IMG/VR virus record: IMGVR_UViG_3300021442_000581
Coordinates: 1-64,000 of that record
Direction: 5' to 3' (one strand)
Source of the DNA: a virus
DNA: 64,000 nt
This document shows positions 45,050 through 52,951 of the stretch, piece by piece (the first letter of the stretch is position 1; each line of letters begins with the position of its first letter). The position numbers and the translations under genes are program-made. Below the pieces are notes generated by a model that was not told the origin of the DNA, did no database searches, and worked only from the letters and a program-made list of their open reading frames with translations.

Positions 45050-45429
45050 AGGTTCTTGATTTTGGAACCATGAAGGGATGCGTAGCATCTGAAAATATTA
45101 AAACTAATGAAACAATATACGAGTTTACAGGAAAAAAGATACCATTTCCAACACGAACGTCGATTGAATCAATATATGGTCATGTTGAAGATGAAATGGG
45201 TCAATACTTAAACCATAATTGTAAGCCGAATTCAAATCTAGTTAATTTTATGTCAAAGGAATGGACAGGAATGAAGGTGGTTGCAATACAAAATATTGAT
45301 AAGGGAACAGAAATTACATTTGATTATAATTGTACTGAAGGTGAATTATCTAATCCATTTGAATGTAACTGTTGTAATAAACTAATTAAAGGAAGAAACC
45401 ATGTTATCGCTAGTCGTACCAAGTTATAA
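45031..45429 (+). CDS. SET-domain protein methyltransferase
   Basis: 132 residues. SET motifs are MGQYLNHNCKPNSNLVNF (NHxCxPN) and GTEITFDYNCTEGE (ELTFDY). A post-SET-like CNCCNKLIKGR (CxC...xxxG) follows. SET enzymes transfer a methyl group from SAM to lysine. A target cannot be deduced; bacterial host or phage proteins are possible. It is odd within a glycosyltransferase run. Overlaps the next gene by 29 bases. Confidence 0.8.
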   Translation: MRINRLKVLDFGTMKGCVASENIKTNETIYEFTGKKIPFPTRTSIESIYGHVEDEMGQYLNHNCKPNSNLVNFMSKEWTGMKVVAIQNIDKGTEITFDYNCTEGELSNPFECNCCNKLIKGRNHVIASRTKL

Positions 45430-46615
45430 TAATTTAAGACACTTAAAAAATTTATTTGCTTCATACGTGAACAATACAAAACCAGGTGAAGTAGAACTAA
45501 TTATAATAGATGATTGTAGTACTGATGGCACTCAGGAATGGATGGAAAGTATATTTCATAGTCATCCACTTAGTTTTGAGTATAATCAGATACAGTGCAT
45601 TTATAGCAAAAAACGAGTAGGACATACTGTATTGTATGATACAGGGTTTGAAAGAGCTACTAATGATTTTGTTGGAATATTACATGCAGATATGTACATT
45701 GCTCCAAATTATGTAGAAAATATGATGAAGCATGCAAAGAAGGGAACTGTCGTCTGTGCTACTAGGATTGAACCACCTCTACATCCACCTCAACCAATTG
45801 TAAAAATAATAAAGGATTTTGGATTAGATTTTGATACGTTAGATATTGATGCGTATGAAAAATTTGCAATTGCGCAAGCTAAGATTGACAAGGACAAGAC
45901 ATCAACAGGTATGTTTGCTCCATGGATGTTGCATAAAGAAGATTATTTTAAATGTAATGGGCATGATCATAACTTTGCTCCATTTCCGTATGAAGATTCA
46001 GACATATTTCAAAGATGGATGTTAGGTGGTTTAGAACTGATGCAGAGTAGAGATGCATTTGTGTATCATCTTACATGTAGAGGTCATAAATGGACTAAAG
46101 AAATAGGAGTGTATGATGATGAATTTGATGGATTTGAAGTAAAAGCTAGGCGGAATTGGCTTAGAAAATGGGGATCTTGGATAGAGAATGATCAAGAACA
46201 ACGCCCTATAATTTATCCAAAATACGATATTGGGTTTGTAATTGATAATTGTGATAGTAAAAAAGTATATGAATTAGAACCATGGTGCAATGACATGTAC
46301 GGAGATTTTGTTGGTCATAAAGGATTTCATATTAACAAGTACATTAAAACTGAACAAAAAACTACGTTTTATGATCTGTCAAAGAAATTCCATACTAGAT
46401 ATATTGAGCCGACTAATGATGTAGTAGTTGAATTTGACGTAGAAAAGTTACGTGAAGCTGATTTTAATATACTAATTAACCTAAATAAGATAATTCAAGA
46501 CTCTGGACAGGTCGGAAAATTTCAAATTGGTATATTTAATATTACAATACATAGAATGGTTAATCAAATTCCGCACTTAAAGCACGCATTTAAACTTAGT
46601 GAGGAATATTTATAA
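45401..46615 (+). CDS. Family 2 glycosyltransferase with C-terminal extension
   Basis: 404 residues. GT-A domain about 1-270: LSLVVPSYNNLRHLKNLF, VELIIIDDCSTDGTQEW, VGILHADMYIAPNYVE (D-x-D-type), APFPYEDSDIFQRWMLGG. The remaining 130 residues carry a separate domain of unknown role (TFYDLSKKFHTRYIEP). Last gene of the glycosyltransferase run before the nuclease. Confidence 0.85.
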   Translation: MLSLVVPSYNNLRHLKNLFASYVNNTKPGEVELIIIDDCSTDGTQEWMESIFHSHPLSFEYNQIQCIYSKKRVGHTVLYDTGFERATNDFVGILHADMYIAPNYVENMMKHAKKGTVVCATRIEPPLHPPQPIVKIIKDFGLDFDTLDIDAYEKFAIAQAKIDKDKTSTGMFAPWMLHKEDYFKCNGHDHNFAPFPYEDSDIFQRWMLGGLELMQSRDAFVYHLTCRGHKWTKEIGVYDDEFDGFEVKARRNWLRKWGSWIENDQEQRPIIYPKYDIGFVIDNCDSKKVYELEPWCNDMYGDFVGHKGFHINKYIKTEQKTTFYDLSKKFHTRYIEPTNDVVVEFDVEKLREADFNILINLNKIIQDSGQVGKFQIGIFNITIHRMVNQIPHLKHAFKLSEEYL

Positions 46616-46633
46616 ATGTAATGGAGAATTTAA

Positions 46634-47155
46634 ATGGCTAAGAAAGCAGCATCATTTGAGTATAATGGTACATTAATCAAAGTATTAGATGGTGATACAA
46701 TTGATTGTTGGATCGATTTAGGATTTGATCTAAAAATTAAAAAAAGAATTAGATATATGGGTATTGATACTTGGGAATCACGTACTAAAAACCTAGATGA
46801 AAAGAAATTGGGTCTAGCAGCGAAAGCACGAAACAAAGAGTTGTTAGAGGGTGGAGTTTTTAAGATAGTTTCTCATGGTACTGGAAAATTTGGCCGAGTT
46901 TTAGGAGAGATTTTCGTACAGGAAGAAGCCGTAGGTGATTCAGTACCTGAGGGTGTAGACAGAAGCGCAGATGGATTAGTTAGTATTAATGACATATTAA
47001 TGGCAGAAGGTCATGCTTACGAATATCATGGTGAAAAGAAGAAAGATTTTAAAGCAGAAGTACTAGCAGAGAAAAAAGCAGCGTTAAGTGCAGTGTACAC
47101 TCCAGCAGTCGATCAACCCGATTATGAGGATAAACAGGTATTGTATAAATCATAG
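46634..47155 (+). CDS. Thermonuclease (SNase) family nuclease
   Basis: 173 residues: IKVLDGDTIDCWIDLGF (calcium-binding DGDT), RYMGIDTWESR, and GKFGRVLGEIFV with the catalytic Arg of the SNase fold, followed by INDILMAEGHAYEY. It has no signal peptide, so it acts in the phage-infected cytoplasm or in the virion. It may degrade host nucleic acid. GGAG precedes the start. Confidence 0.88.
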   Translation: MAKKAASFEYNGTLIKVLDGDTIDCWIDLGFDLKIKKRIRYMGIDTWESRTKNLDEKKLGLAAKARNKELLEGGVFKIVSHGTGKFGRVLGEIFVQEEAVGDSVPEGVDRSADGLVSINDILMAEGHAYEYHGEKKKDFKAEVLAEKKAALSAVYTPAVDQPDYEDKQVLYKS

Positions 47156-47163
47156 AGGATTAA

Positions 47164-48135
47164 ATGTACAATTTAGGTTATTTACGTCAAATAGACGTTA
47201 ACATTACAGACCTCTGTAATAAAACATGTAGTTTTTGTCCTAGACATAGCAAAGACGTATATCCAAACAACAACGAAAACATTTCTATTGAGCTTTTTAC
47301 TAAAATAATAGACGAGTGTAACGAGCAAGGATTTGAAGGGGATATTATGTTATGTGGTAGAAGCGAACCAACTATGCATCCTCAATACGAAGAAATATTT
47401 GATCTTCTTACTCAAGACGGAAAAACTTGGAATGCGTGTATAACAACAAATGGTTATAAACTAGAAAAATATTGGGATAGATACTACAATAAATTAGATG
47501 GTATGATTTTGAATACATACACTACTAGACGGGATTACGAAGATAGAGTACAAAAATACGGTTATGATTTAAAAAGCAATCACAAGAGATTTGGAGTTGA
47601 ACAGTATTTCAAACCCGATGGTCAAACTGTTCAAGAAATAAATTCTAGTGCAAATAGGTTTCAAATTCCAGATGGACCAGGACGCTGGTATAAGCATGAC
47701 TTTAATAGCAGATGTGGCATACAGGAACATTCAGAAAAGGCTGATACTAGATGGCGTAAATTGCCGTGTAGTCATACTTTAGACTTGTTATTTTTAAACT
47801 TTGATGGTAAAATTCACATGTGTTGCAATGATTGGGGTCCAGGTGGAGGTAAGGGTCAGACAGAAGTCGGAGAGTATGTTACAAAAAATATTTTTTATGC
47901 TTATAGAAAAAATAAAAAACGAGCTGAAATTACGCATCATCTTTTAAACGGAAGACGGAACATGATGGAAGCTTGTACTAACTGTACTATGACCACAGAT
48001 TCTCAAGAACACTGTAAGAGTGCTAAAGAAGATTGGCAATTACAAAATTATATGGCTAAATTAATACAGTCGAAGGATGAATATTACCACGATGAGGATT
48101 CTCTAAAGGTGATACCATGGGGTGATGAAAAATAA
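47164..48135 (+). CDS. Radical SAM enzyme with C-terminal Cys-rich (SPASM-like) domain
   Basis: 323 residues. The 4Fe-4S SAM motif is DLCNKTCSFCPRHS (CxxxCxxC). GDIMLCGRSEPTMHP corresponds to the SAM-binding GGEP-like strand. C-terminal cysteines (LPCSHTL, HMCCND, ACTNCTM, HCKSA) suggest auxiliary Fe-S binding. Such enzymes modify peptides, sugars or small molecules. Neighbouring glycan genes make a sugar-related role possible; a second radical SAM gene lies at 57125. Confidence 0.85.
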   Translation: MYNLGYLRQIDVNITDLCNKTCSFCPRHSKDVYPNNNENISIELFTKIIDECNEQGFEGDIMLCGRSEPTMHPQYEEIFDLLTQDGKTWNACITTNGYKLEKYWDRYYNKLDGMILNTYTTRRDYEDRVQKYGYDLKSNHKRFGVEQYFKPDGQTVQEINSSANRFQIPDGPGRWYKHDFNSRCGIQEHSEKADTRWRKLPCSHTLDLLFLNFDGKIHMCCNDWGPGGGKGQTEVGEYVTKNIFYAYRKNKKRAEITHHLLNGRRNMMEACTNCTMTTDSQEHCKSAKEDWQLQNYMAKLIQSKDEYYHDEDSLKVIPWGDEK

Positions 48136-48183
48136 TGAAAAAAAGCATGTACATGTACCGGTTTTTTGTATTATATTCAAGCT
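48130..48183 (+). promoter_or_regulatory. Phage promoter, CATGTAC-N19-TATATT family
   Basis: CATGTAC (48146-48152), 19 bases including ACCGGTTTTTTG, TATATT (48172-48177). Six bases (CAAGCT) then separate it from the ATG at 48184, the same spacing as at 20765, so the message should be leaderless. CATGTAC overlaps a 10-base palindrome GTACATGTAC. Confidence 0.75.
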
Positions 48184-48429
48184 ATGAATACATATTATAT
48201 ATTATTAACTGATGATGGGCCGGATGAATTAATGTTTGATAGTAATATATTGGGTCAAGAGAGTTTTGGTACATTCTATGCAGAAAGAGGAATGAAATCA
48301 CTGTATGATATATTGGATAAGCATCCAGAATTGGTTTCTGAAGTTGAAATAGTTACAGATACAGGTGTACATTTTACTATTACAGAGTTTATGGATAAAT
48401 TAAATGATTGGCGGTTACTATTTAATTAG
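48184..48429 (+). CDS. Small hypothetical protein, probably leaderless message
   Basis: 81 residues, acidic (TYYILLTDDGPDELMFDSN, HPELVSEVEIVTDTG). The start ATG 48184 lies where transcription from the promoter is expected to begin; the frame opens 18 bases earlier inside the promoter, which I reject. No Shine-Dalgarno. Family not recognised. Confidence 0.55.
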   Translation: MNTYYILLTDDGPDELMFDSNILGQESFGTFYAERGMKSLYDILDKHPELVSEVEIVTDTGVHFTITEFMDKLNDWRLLFN

Positions 48430-48438
48430 GAGAATGCA

Positions 48439-48609
48439 ATGAACCAACATTGGCAAAAATATGCAGAAGAATTTGAAGACTTAGAAGAACGTGAAATAAG
48501 AAAAGCGTATAAAAATAGGCCTGGTAAAAAATTAGATCATAAACAAGAAAAGAAACTAAAGGAGAGAAAGAAAAATGAAGTTCAATATCCTAAAAAATCT
48601 AAGCGTTAG
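48439..48609 (+). CDS. 56-aa highly charged small protein
   Basis: ATG 48439 has AGGAG nine bases upstream. The product is almost all Glu, Lys and Arg (EEFEDLEEREIRKAYKNR, KQEKKLKERKK), predicted to be one long helix. It overlaps the lipoprotein gene by 35 bases and carries that gene's ribosome-binding site (AAAGGAGAG). Likely real but of unknown role. Confidence 0.5.
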   Translation: MNQHWQKYAEEFEDLEEREIRKAYKNRPGKKLDHKQEKKLKERKKNEVQYPKKSKR

Positions 48610-49090
48610 TGCGATATTACTGCTTACAATCGGTTGTGAGAAAGAACAACCATACGAACCGGTTGATGATTTACATGGAACAGTATATGTTACAGTTGAA
48701 TATGTAGATGAGATCGTATTAAACACTAATTCGTGGCAGACTCTAAAAACTATTTGGGGAATATTAGAGTCTGACATGGATGTATCGTATGTAAGGGTTG
48801 AGTGGAGCTCTAACATGTTTTGGGTTATAGGTGATACTACTGGTTATTTTAAGACTGACTGTAGAACGTGCAATACCGGTACTTGGTATGATACTGATGG
48901 AACTACTGAGTACATGAGTTACGATTTTAATTCTATGTCACCAGTTACAAATCAAATATCTATTGCAGATAATTTGGGGCAATTCGGAAATGTATTGGCT
49001 CCAGTTCGATCGATGAAAGGGGATGTTATGACGCTTTGGTGGAACATTGGAACTTCATATATTGATTCAATGGAGGTAGCATTAAATTGA
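48575..49090 (+). CDS. Lipoprotein
   Basis: 171 residues. The N-terminus (KFNILKNLSVSAILLLTIGCEKE) is a basic start, hydrophobic core and lipobox LTIGC, so the mature protein would be lipid-anchored at Cys21. The mature part is beta-rich with one Cys pair (CRTCNTG). An envelope protein in a phage suggests a surface function such as superinfection exclusion or host cargo. Ligand unknown. Confidence 0.72.
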   Translation: MKFNILKNLSVSAILLLTIGCEKEQPYEPVDDLHGTVYVTVEYVDEIVLNTNSWQTLKTIWGILESDMDVSYVRVEWSSNMFWVIGDTTGYFKTDCRTCNTGTWYDTDGTTEYMSYDFNSMSPVTNQISIADNLGQFGNVLAPVRSMKGDVMTLWWNIGTSYIDSMEVALN

Positions 49091-49350
49091 CATTTGTATT
49101 AATAGACAAGCAAGGTAATATAGTTGATCGGTATAATACATCAACAAAAGATGAAGCTAAGCATTATTTTGTAGGAAGAAAACAATTAGAGGAAAAAGCA
49201 TTTGACAAGCTTTGGAATGTAATATCCGATGAAGAACACGAATCAAGAGTGAGAAGTGGATTATACAAAAAATTAAAAGGTGAACCCAACCGGTACAATA
49301 AACTTGGTGATGGGGAATTTGGAGACTGGTTAGATATGGAGAAATCATAA
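49087..49350 (+). CDS. Hypothetical protein
   Basis: 87 residues from TTG 49087, which overlaps the TGA of the lipoprotein gene (ATTGA) with GGAGG about ten bases upstream. Contents: VLIDKQGNIVDRYNTSTKDEAKHYFVG, a strand-turn-helix pattern, then a charged half. Not recognised. Confidence 0.5.
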   Translation: MTFVLIDKQGNIVDRYNTSTKDEAKHYFVGRKQLEEKAFDKLWNVISDEEHESRVRSGLYKKLKGEPNRYNKLGDGEFGDWLDMEKS

Positions 49351-49706
49351 TGTATAATGTGGCAGGTAAAGTGTGGGGTAAAACTGCAGAAATATTTTCA
49401 AATCATAATTTTGAAGTACATAGAATAGAAGTCAATAAGGGTGGTTTTTGCTCTAAGCATAAACATGTTCATAAGTTTAATGCATTTTATATGGAGAAGG
49501 GTACTTTAGAAATTACTGTTTATAAGAATGATTATGATTTAGTTGATAAAACAGTTATTAATACGGGTCAAATAGCGATAGCAAAACCTGGAGAGTTTCA
49601 CGAATTTAAAGCACTAACAGATTGTATTTGTTATGAAATTTATTGGGTAGAATTAAATCATCAAGACATTGAACGTGAATCTGTTGGTGGCATACCTAAA
49701 AAATGA
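49350..49706 (+). CDS. Cupin-fold protein
   Basis: 118 residues: RIEVNKGGFCSKHKHVHKFNAFYMEKGTLEI and INTGQIAIAKPGEFHEFKAL are the two cupin motifs with the His/Glu metal ligands. Small cupins in sugar clusters are often isomerases or epimerases. It is similar in kind to the cupin domain of the fusion at 37181. Confidence 0.75.
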   Translation: MYNVAGKVWGKTAEIFSNHNFEVHRIEVNKGGFCSKHKHVHKFNAFYMEKGTLEITVYKNDYDLVDKTVINTGQIAIAKPGEFHEFKALTDCICYEIYWVELNHQDIERESVGGIPKK

Positions 49707-50380
49707 AAATTTTTATAGGGTTTGATTCCAACTACCCGCATGTTTATCAAGTATGTCGAAGATCTATTGAAAGATATTCTGCTGAACATGAAATAATTCC
49801 AATTAGTAGACAAAAATTAATTGATGATGGATTATATTGGAGAGATCCGGTTTCTGGAGAGTCTACGGAATTTGCATTCACTAGATTTTTAGTACCATAT
49901 TTATCAAATTACGAAGGTACGTCTTTATTTTGTGATCATGATTTTATGTGGAGATGTGATCCGGAGGAACTTACTAGATTTTGGCCTCGCAGACGAGATG
50001 TGGGTCAGCATGATGTAGATTTAATGATGGTTAAGCATCAATTATCAGATAAGGTTATTTACGAAGAAAAAATGAGTGGAATATCTAATAAGTCATATCC
50101 AAAAAAATGTTGGACTTCATTAATGTTTTTTAAGAATAAGAGATTTACGCACATGACACCCGAATATGTTAACACTACTTCACCGTCTGATTTACATGAG
50201 GTGGCTTGGTGCGATGAGGGTAAGATTGCGGATTTACCATTGAGTTACAATTATTTAGTTGGATATTATGAAATGAAAAATCCAAGAGCAGTGCATTATA
50301 CCAATGGAGGTCCATGGTTGAATGAATATAAAACTGAGGAATTTGCAAAAGAATGGTTCGAGATTTCAAAAAGCTTATAA
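49703..50380 (+). CDS. Putative GT8-like glycosyltransferase
   Basis: 225 residues: KIFIGFDSNYPHVYQVCRRSIERYS, then FTRFLVPYLSNYEGTSLFCDHDFMWRCDP with a D-x-D (DHD) motif and HYTNGGPWLNEY with the late His. The arrangement is that of GT8-type enzymes. ATGA overlap upstream and 28-base overlap with the GT29-like gene. Confidence 0.65.
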   Translation: MKIFIGFDSNYPHVYQVCRRSIERYSAEHEIIPISRQKLIDDGLYWRDPVSGESTEFAFTRFLVPYLSNYEGTSLFCDHDFMWRCDPEELTRFWPRRRDVGQHDVDLMMVKHQLSDKVIYEEKMSGISNKSYPKKCWTSLMFFKNKRFTHMTPEYVNTTSPSDLHEVAWCDEGKIADLPLSYNYLVGYYEMKNPRAVHYTNGGPWLNEYKTEEFAKEWFEISKSL

Positions 50381-51114
50381 AAAATAAGAAAATACTACTT
50401 GTTGGTAATTCTGTTGAAATGATGAAACATAGAAAGGGTGGAAACCTCGGAAGATGGATAGATGATTTTCCAGGACCGGTCCTCAGGTTTGGTATGGGTT
50501 TACCTGTGTCAGACACGGTGATCGATGCAACTGGTAGACGAACAGATATATGGGTTGCCGGTGCATTTAGACTTGGAATGTGGTATCAATATGGCAATAC
50601 ACTTTTAAAGGATACATTTGTACTTTTTAATCGCAATCGTATTCATTTAGATAAGAGTGCTGATCGGGATTGGGAAAATGGTAGACGTGGTCCAGGAACC
50701 ATACGTAATATACCGTATATGGATACGTGGAGTGATGAAGAGTTGCTGGATATTTATAAGGAATTTGGATATACTCCAAATGTTGGTAATGCAGTAAGAC
50801 CGTCTAGTGGATTTTTGACAATACTGTGGTTTATACGGAAGATGAAAATTTATAAGCAGTTACATTTGATAGGTTTTGATGCGTTTGCTAAGGTTACTGA
50901 AAAAATAAGACATCCGAATACTAAGTCTCCTCCATTCAGTTGGCATTTACCAATATCAACAGGAGAACATCCACATAATGCGCCATTAGAAAAGCATGTA
51001 TTGACCAAGTTACGAGATGATAATGAATTGAAGTGGCACATACTTTCAGATTTAAAGGACGAGAAAATAACATATTCTCAATGGCATCCATTAGACAAGA
51101 GGGCTAAAAAGTGA
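50353..51114 (+). CDS. GT29-like (sialyltransferase-type) glycosyltransferase
   Basis: 253 residues. ILLVGNSVEMMKHRKGGNLGRWID is L-motif-like. RPSSGFLTILWFIRKMKIYK and HLIGFDAF match the sialyl-motif S pattern (PS/TGF...L.GFD). EHPHNAPLEKHVLTKL supplies a late His. GT29 enzymes use CMP-sugars, and this cluster has a CMP-sugar synthetase and KdsA. Sequence similarity to true sialyltransferases is by eye only. Confidence 0.65.
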   Translation: MVRDFKKLIKNKKILLVGNSVEMMKHRKGGNLGRWIDDFPGPVLRFGMGLPVSDTVIDATGRRTDIWVAGAFRLGMWYQYGNTLLKDTFVLFNRNRIHLDKSADRDWENGRRGPGTIRNIPYMDTWSDEELLDIYKEFGYTPNVGNAVRPSSGFLTILWFIRKMKIYKQLHLIGFDAFAKVTEKIRHPNTKSPPFSWHLPISTGEHPHNAPLEKHVLTKLRDDNELKWHILSDLKDEKITYSQWHPLDKRAKK

Positions 51115-51293
51115 AAAAAATAAGACATAGTAGATTACCAATTACATTAGAAAGCTCAGATAGATTAACAACCGATATGCTAGAGGCTATCGAATTTAAT
51201 ATCTCATTAGGGTGGGATAAATGGGTTGATGAATATGGAGAATGGTTTAATCCGTATAAACTAGATCCAAATCAATTGGAGTTATTTAAATGA
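51111..51293 (+). CDS. Small hypothetical protein
   Basis: 60 residues from GTG 51111, overlapping the TGA of the GT29-like gene. Mixed helix, Trp-rich end (GWDKWVDEYGEWFNPYKLDP). No recognised family. Confidence 0.45.
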   Translation: MKKIRHSRLPITLESSDRLTTDMLEAIEFNISLGWDKWVDEYGEWFNPYKLDPNQLELFK

Positions 51294-52006
51294 AAATAAT
51301 AGCAGGACCATGTGCAATAGAAAGTAGTGATATGGCTCAGATTACAGCTGACTATATTTCACTAATAGCAGATGAATTTCCAGAACACGAATTCGTATAC
51401 AAATCATCTTATGATAAAGCAAATCGTACGAGTATAGATTCTAAACGTGGTATAGGAATGGACGAAGGTCTTAGGATACTTGAAGATGTTGGAAATAAAT
51501 TTGATCTTAAGTTGACCACTGATGTTCATGAAACTGATCAAGTTGAAGCGGTTGCTCAAGTTGTAGATGAGATTCAAATTCCGGCTTTACTAAGTAGACA
51601 GACGGATTTGATTGTTACATCAGCTAAAACTGGAAAGTGGGTTAATATTAAGAGATCACAATCTGCATCTGGAATGGACGCAGCAACAATGATAGAAAAA
51701 TGTCATAGAGTAGACAACGAAAATGTACAGATGATCGAAAGAGGAAGTTCAGTTTTAAACGATTTGGTTATAGATTGGAGAAATGTAATTGACATGCAAT
51801 TATTAAAAAATTGTAAAGTTATTGTAGATATAACACATCCTCATGGTCCAATGTATGCATCGTATTATGCGAAAATGGCGAATGCTTTGGATGTAGACGG
51901 GTTATTTATGGAAGTTCATCCGGATCCATTAAAGGGACATTCTGATGGTACAAAAATGATAGATTTTGATATGTTTAAAGATATTGTTCAAAGTGTTACA
52001 GTGTAA
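51290..52006 (+). CDS. kdsA: KDO-8-phosphate synthase-like (KdsA)
   Basis: 238 residues (host KdsA is about 280). It has AGPCAIES, the PEP-site YKSSYDKANRTSIDSKRG, TDVHETDQVEAVAQVVDEIQIPALLSRQTDLIV, VNIKRSQSASGMD, and IVDITHPHGPMYAS. It condenses arabinose-5-phosphate with PEP to give KDO-8-phosphate, or a related higher sugar. Slightly short, but every catalytic block is in place. The 15-base palindrome that may regulate the pilin cassette begins inside its last codons. Confidence 0.87.
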   Translation: MKIIAGPCAIESSDMAQITADYISLIADEFPEHEFVYKSSYDKANRTSIDSKRGIGMDEGLRILEDVGNKFDLKLTTDVHETDQVEAVAQVVDEIQIPALLSRQTDLIVTSAKTGKWVNIKRSQSASGMDAATMIEKCHRVDNENVQMIERGSSVLNDLVIDWRNVIDMQLLKNCKVIVDITHPHGPMYASYYAKMANALDVDGLFMEVHPDPLKGHSDGTKMIDFDMFKDIVQSVTV

Positions 52007-52042
52007 CAAAACTTAACACTCAAGTGTAACAGTAATGTTACA
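51994..52042 (+). promoter_or_regulatory. Two TGTTACA/TGTAACA inverted repeats (possible activator sites)
   Basis: Site 1: TGTTACA-G-TGTAACA (51994-52008), a perfect palindrome. Site 2: TGTAACA-GTAA-TGTTACA (52025-52042). Both use the same 7-mer and its complement. They lie 137-200 bases upstream of the sigma-54-type promoter, a normal distance for enhancer-binding activators. Confidence 0.55.
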
Positions 52043-52061
52043 GTCATAAAATGTTAAAATA

Positions 52062-52087
52062 ACGGAAGCTTAAAAACTTCCGTTTTT
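52062..52087 (+). terminator. Rho-independent terminator after kdsA
   Basis: ACGGAAG (52062-52068) pairs with CTTCCGT (52077-52083) over seven bases, followed by TTTT. It separates the glycan operon from the pilin cassette. Confidence 0.85.
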
Positions 52088-52178
52088 GGTTTTTATTCGA
52101 AAATAAATCACTCCCTAAATCCAATATTATCAAACATATATAACTTCATAAAAAAATAATTCCCCCAGGAGTAGGCTT

Positions 52179-52194
52179 TGGCATACTTTTTGCA
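52179..52194 (+). promoter_or_regulatory. Sigma-54-type promoter for the pilin genes
   Basis: TGGCATACTTTTTGCA (52179-52194) matches the -24/-12 consensus TGGCAYRN4TTGCW. GG (52180-52181) and GC (52192-52193) are exactly ten bases apart. No comparable site was seen elsewhere. It would need the host RpoN and an activator; two inverted repeats lie at the right distance upstream. Confidence 0.75.
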
Positions 52195-52259
52195 TCCTAT
52201 ACTATAGGAAGAGACAATTAAAGTCGCTTCAAATTAACAAAAGTCATAGGAGAACAAAA

Positions 52260-52898
52260 ATGTTCAAAAACCTACTTAAAAAAATAAAGAGTACCAGAGG
52301 TAATTCACTTGCTGAATTTGCTGTTACTACCGCAATGATGGCTACATTAGCAACAACTGCAGCTCCAAAATTTGGTGGTGTGGGTGCTGGTGCTAAAGAG
52401 AAAAAATCAATGAATAACATTGATAAGATCCTTACAGTGGCCAATAATTTTTATAACCAAACATTATCTGAAGAAGGAAAAGGTCGGTTTCCTGGTCAAT
52501 CTAAGTACGATTCACCTGTAGGTGGAATTGAGCTAGAAGACGGACAATCAACTGATGAAGCTCTAGAAGCATATATTGAAACAATTCTTGAAGACAAAGT
52601 ATCATATACATCTGAGCTTGGTGAATTCGTTTACGTATTCTCAACTGCAGCTGATGATGAAGATGCTTTACAAGGTGACTGGATGAACTTAGAAACATCT
52701 GTTGTTTATGATTCTGACGGTGCTTTGGATATTAAAAAGAATTTTGGTAACTCAGGTATGAAATCACCATTTCAGGACGGTTCATACGCTTACTTAGTTA
52801 TTCCAGGTTCTGGTTCAGGTACATCTGCACAATCACCAGCAATGGTAGTGATAGATACTGAAAATCCATCTTCATTAAAGAAAACATTAGTTCCTTAA
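52260..52898 (+). CDS. Type IV pilin-like protein 1
   Basis: 212 residues. The leader MFKNLLKKIKSTRG ends in Gly, then NSLAEFAVTTAMMATLATTAAPKF follows with Glu at position +5: a class III prepilin signal cut by PilD-type peptidase. The hydrophobic helix is less oily than usual and lacks the classic FTLIEL. The mature domain is acidic with a Gly/Ser-rich end (GSGSGTSAQSPAM). AGGAG lies seven bases before the ATG. It probably assembles into, or interferes with, host type IV pili. Unusual in a phage genome. Confidence 0.78.
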   Translation: MFKNLLKKIKSTRGNSLAEFAVTTAMMATLATTAAPKFGGVGAGAKEKKSMNNIDKILTVANNFYNQTLSEEGKGRFPGQSKYDSPVGGIELEDGQSTDEALEAYIETILEDKVSYTSELGEFVYVFSTAADDEDALQGDWMNLETSVVYDSDGALDIKKNFGNSGMKSPFQDGSYAYLVIPGSGSGTSAQSPAMVVIDTENPSSLKKTLVP

Positions 52899-52951
52899 GA
52901 CATAAGATTTTTTTAACCAACCAAATTGAACAATAGTTCAGGAAAGGAATC

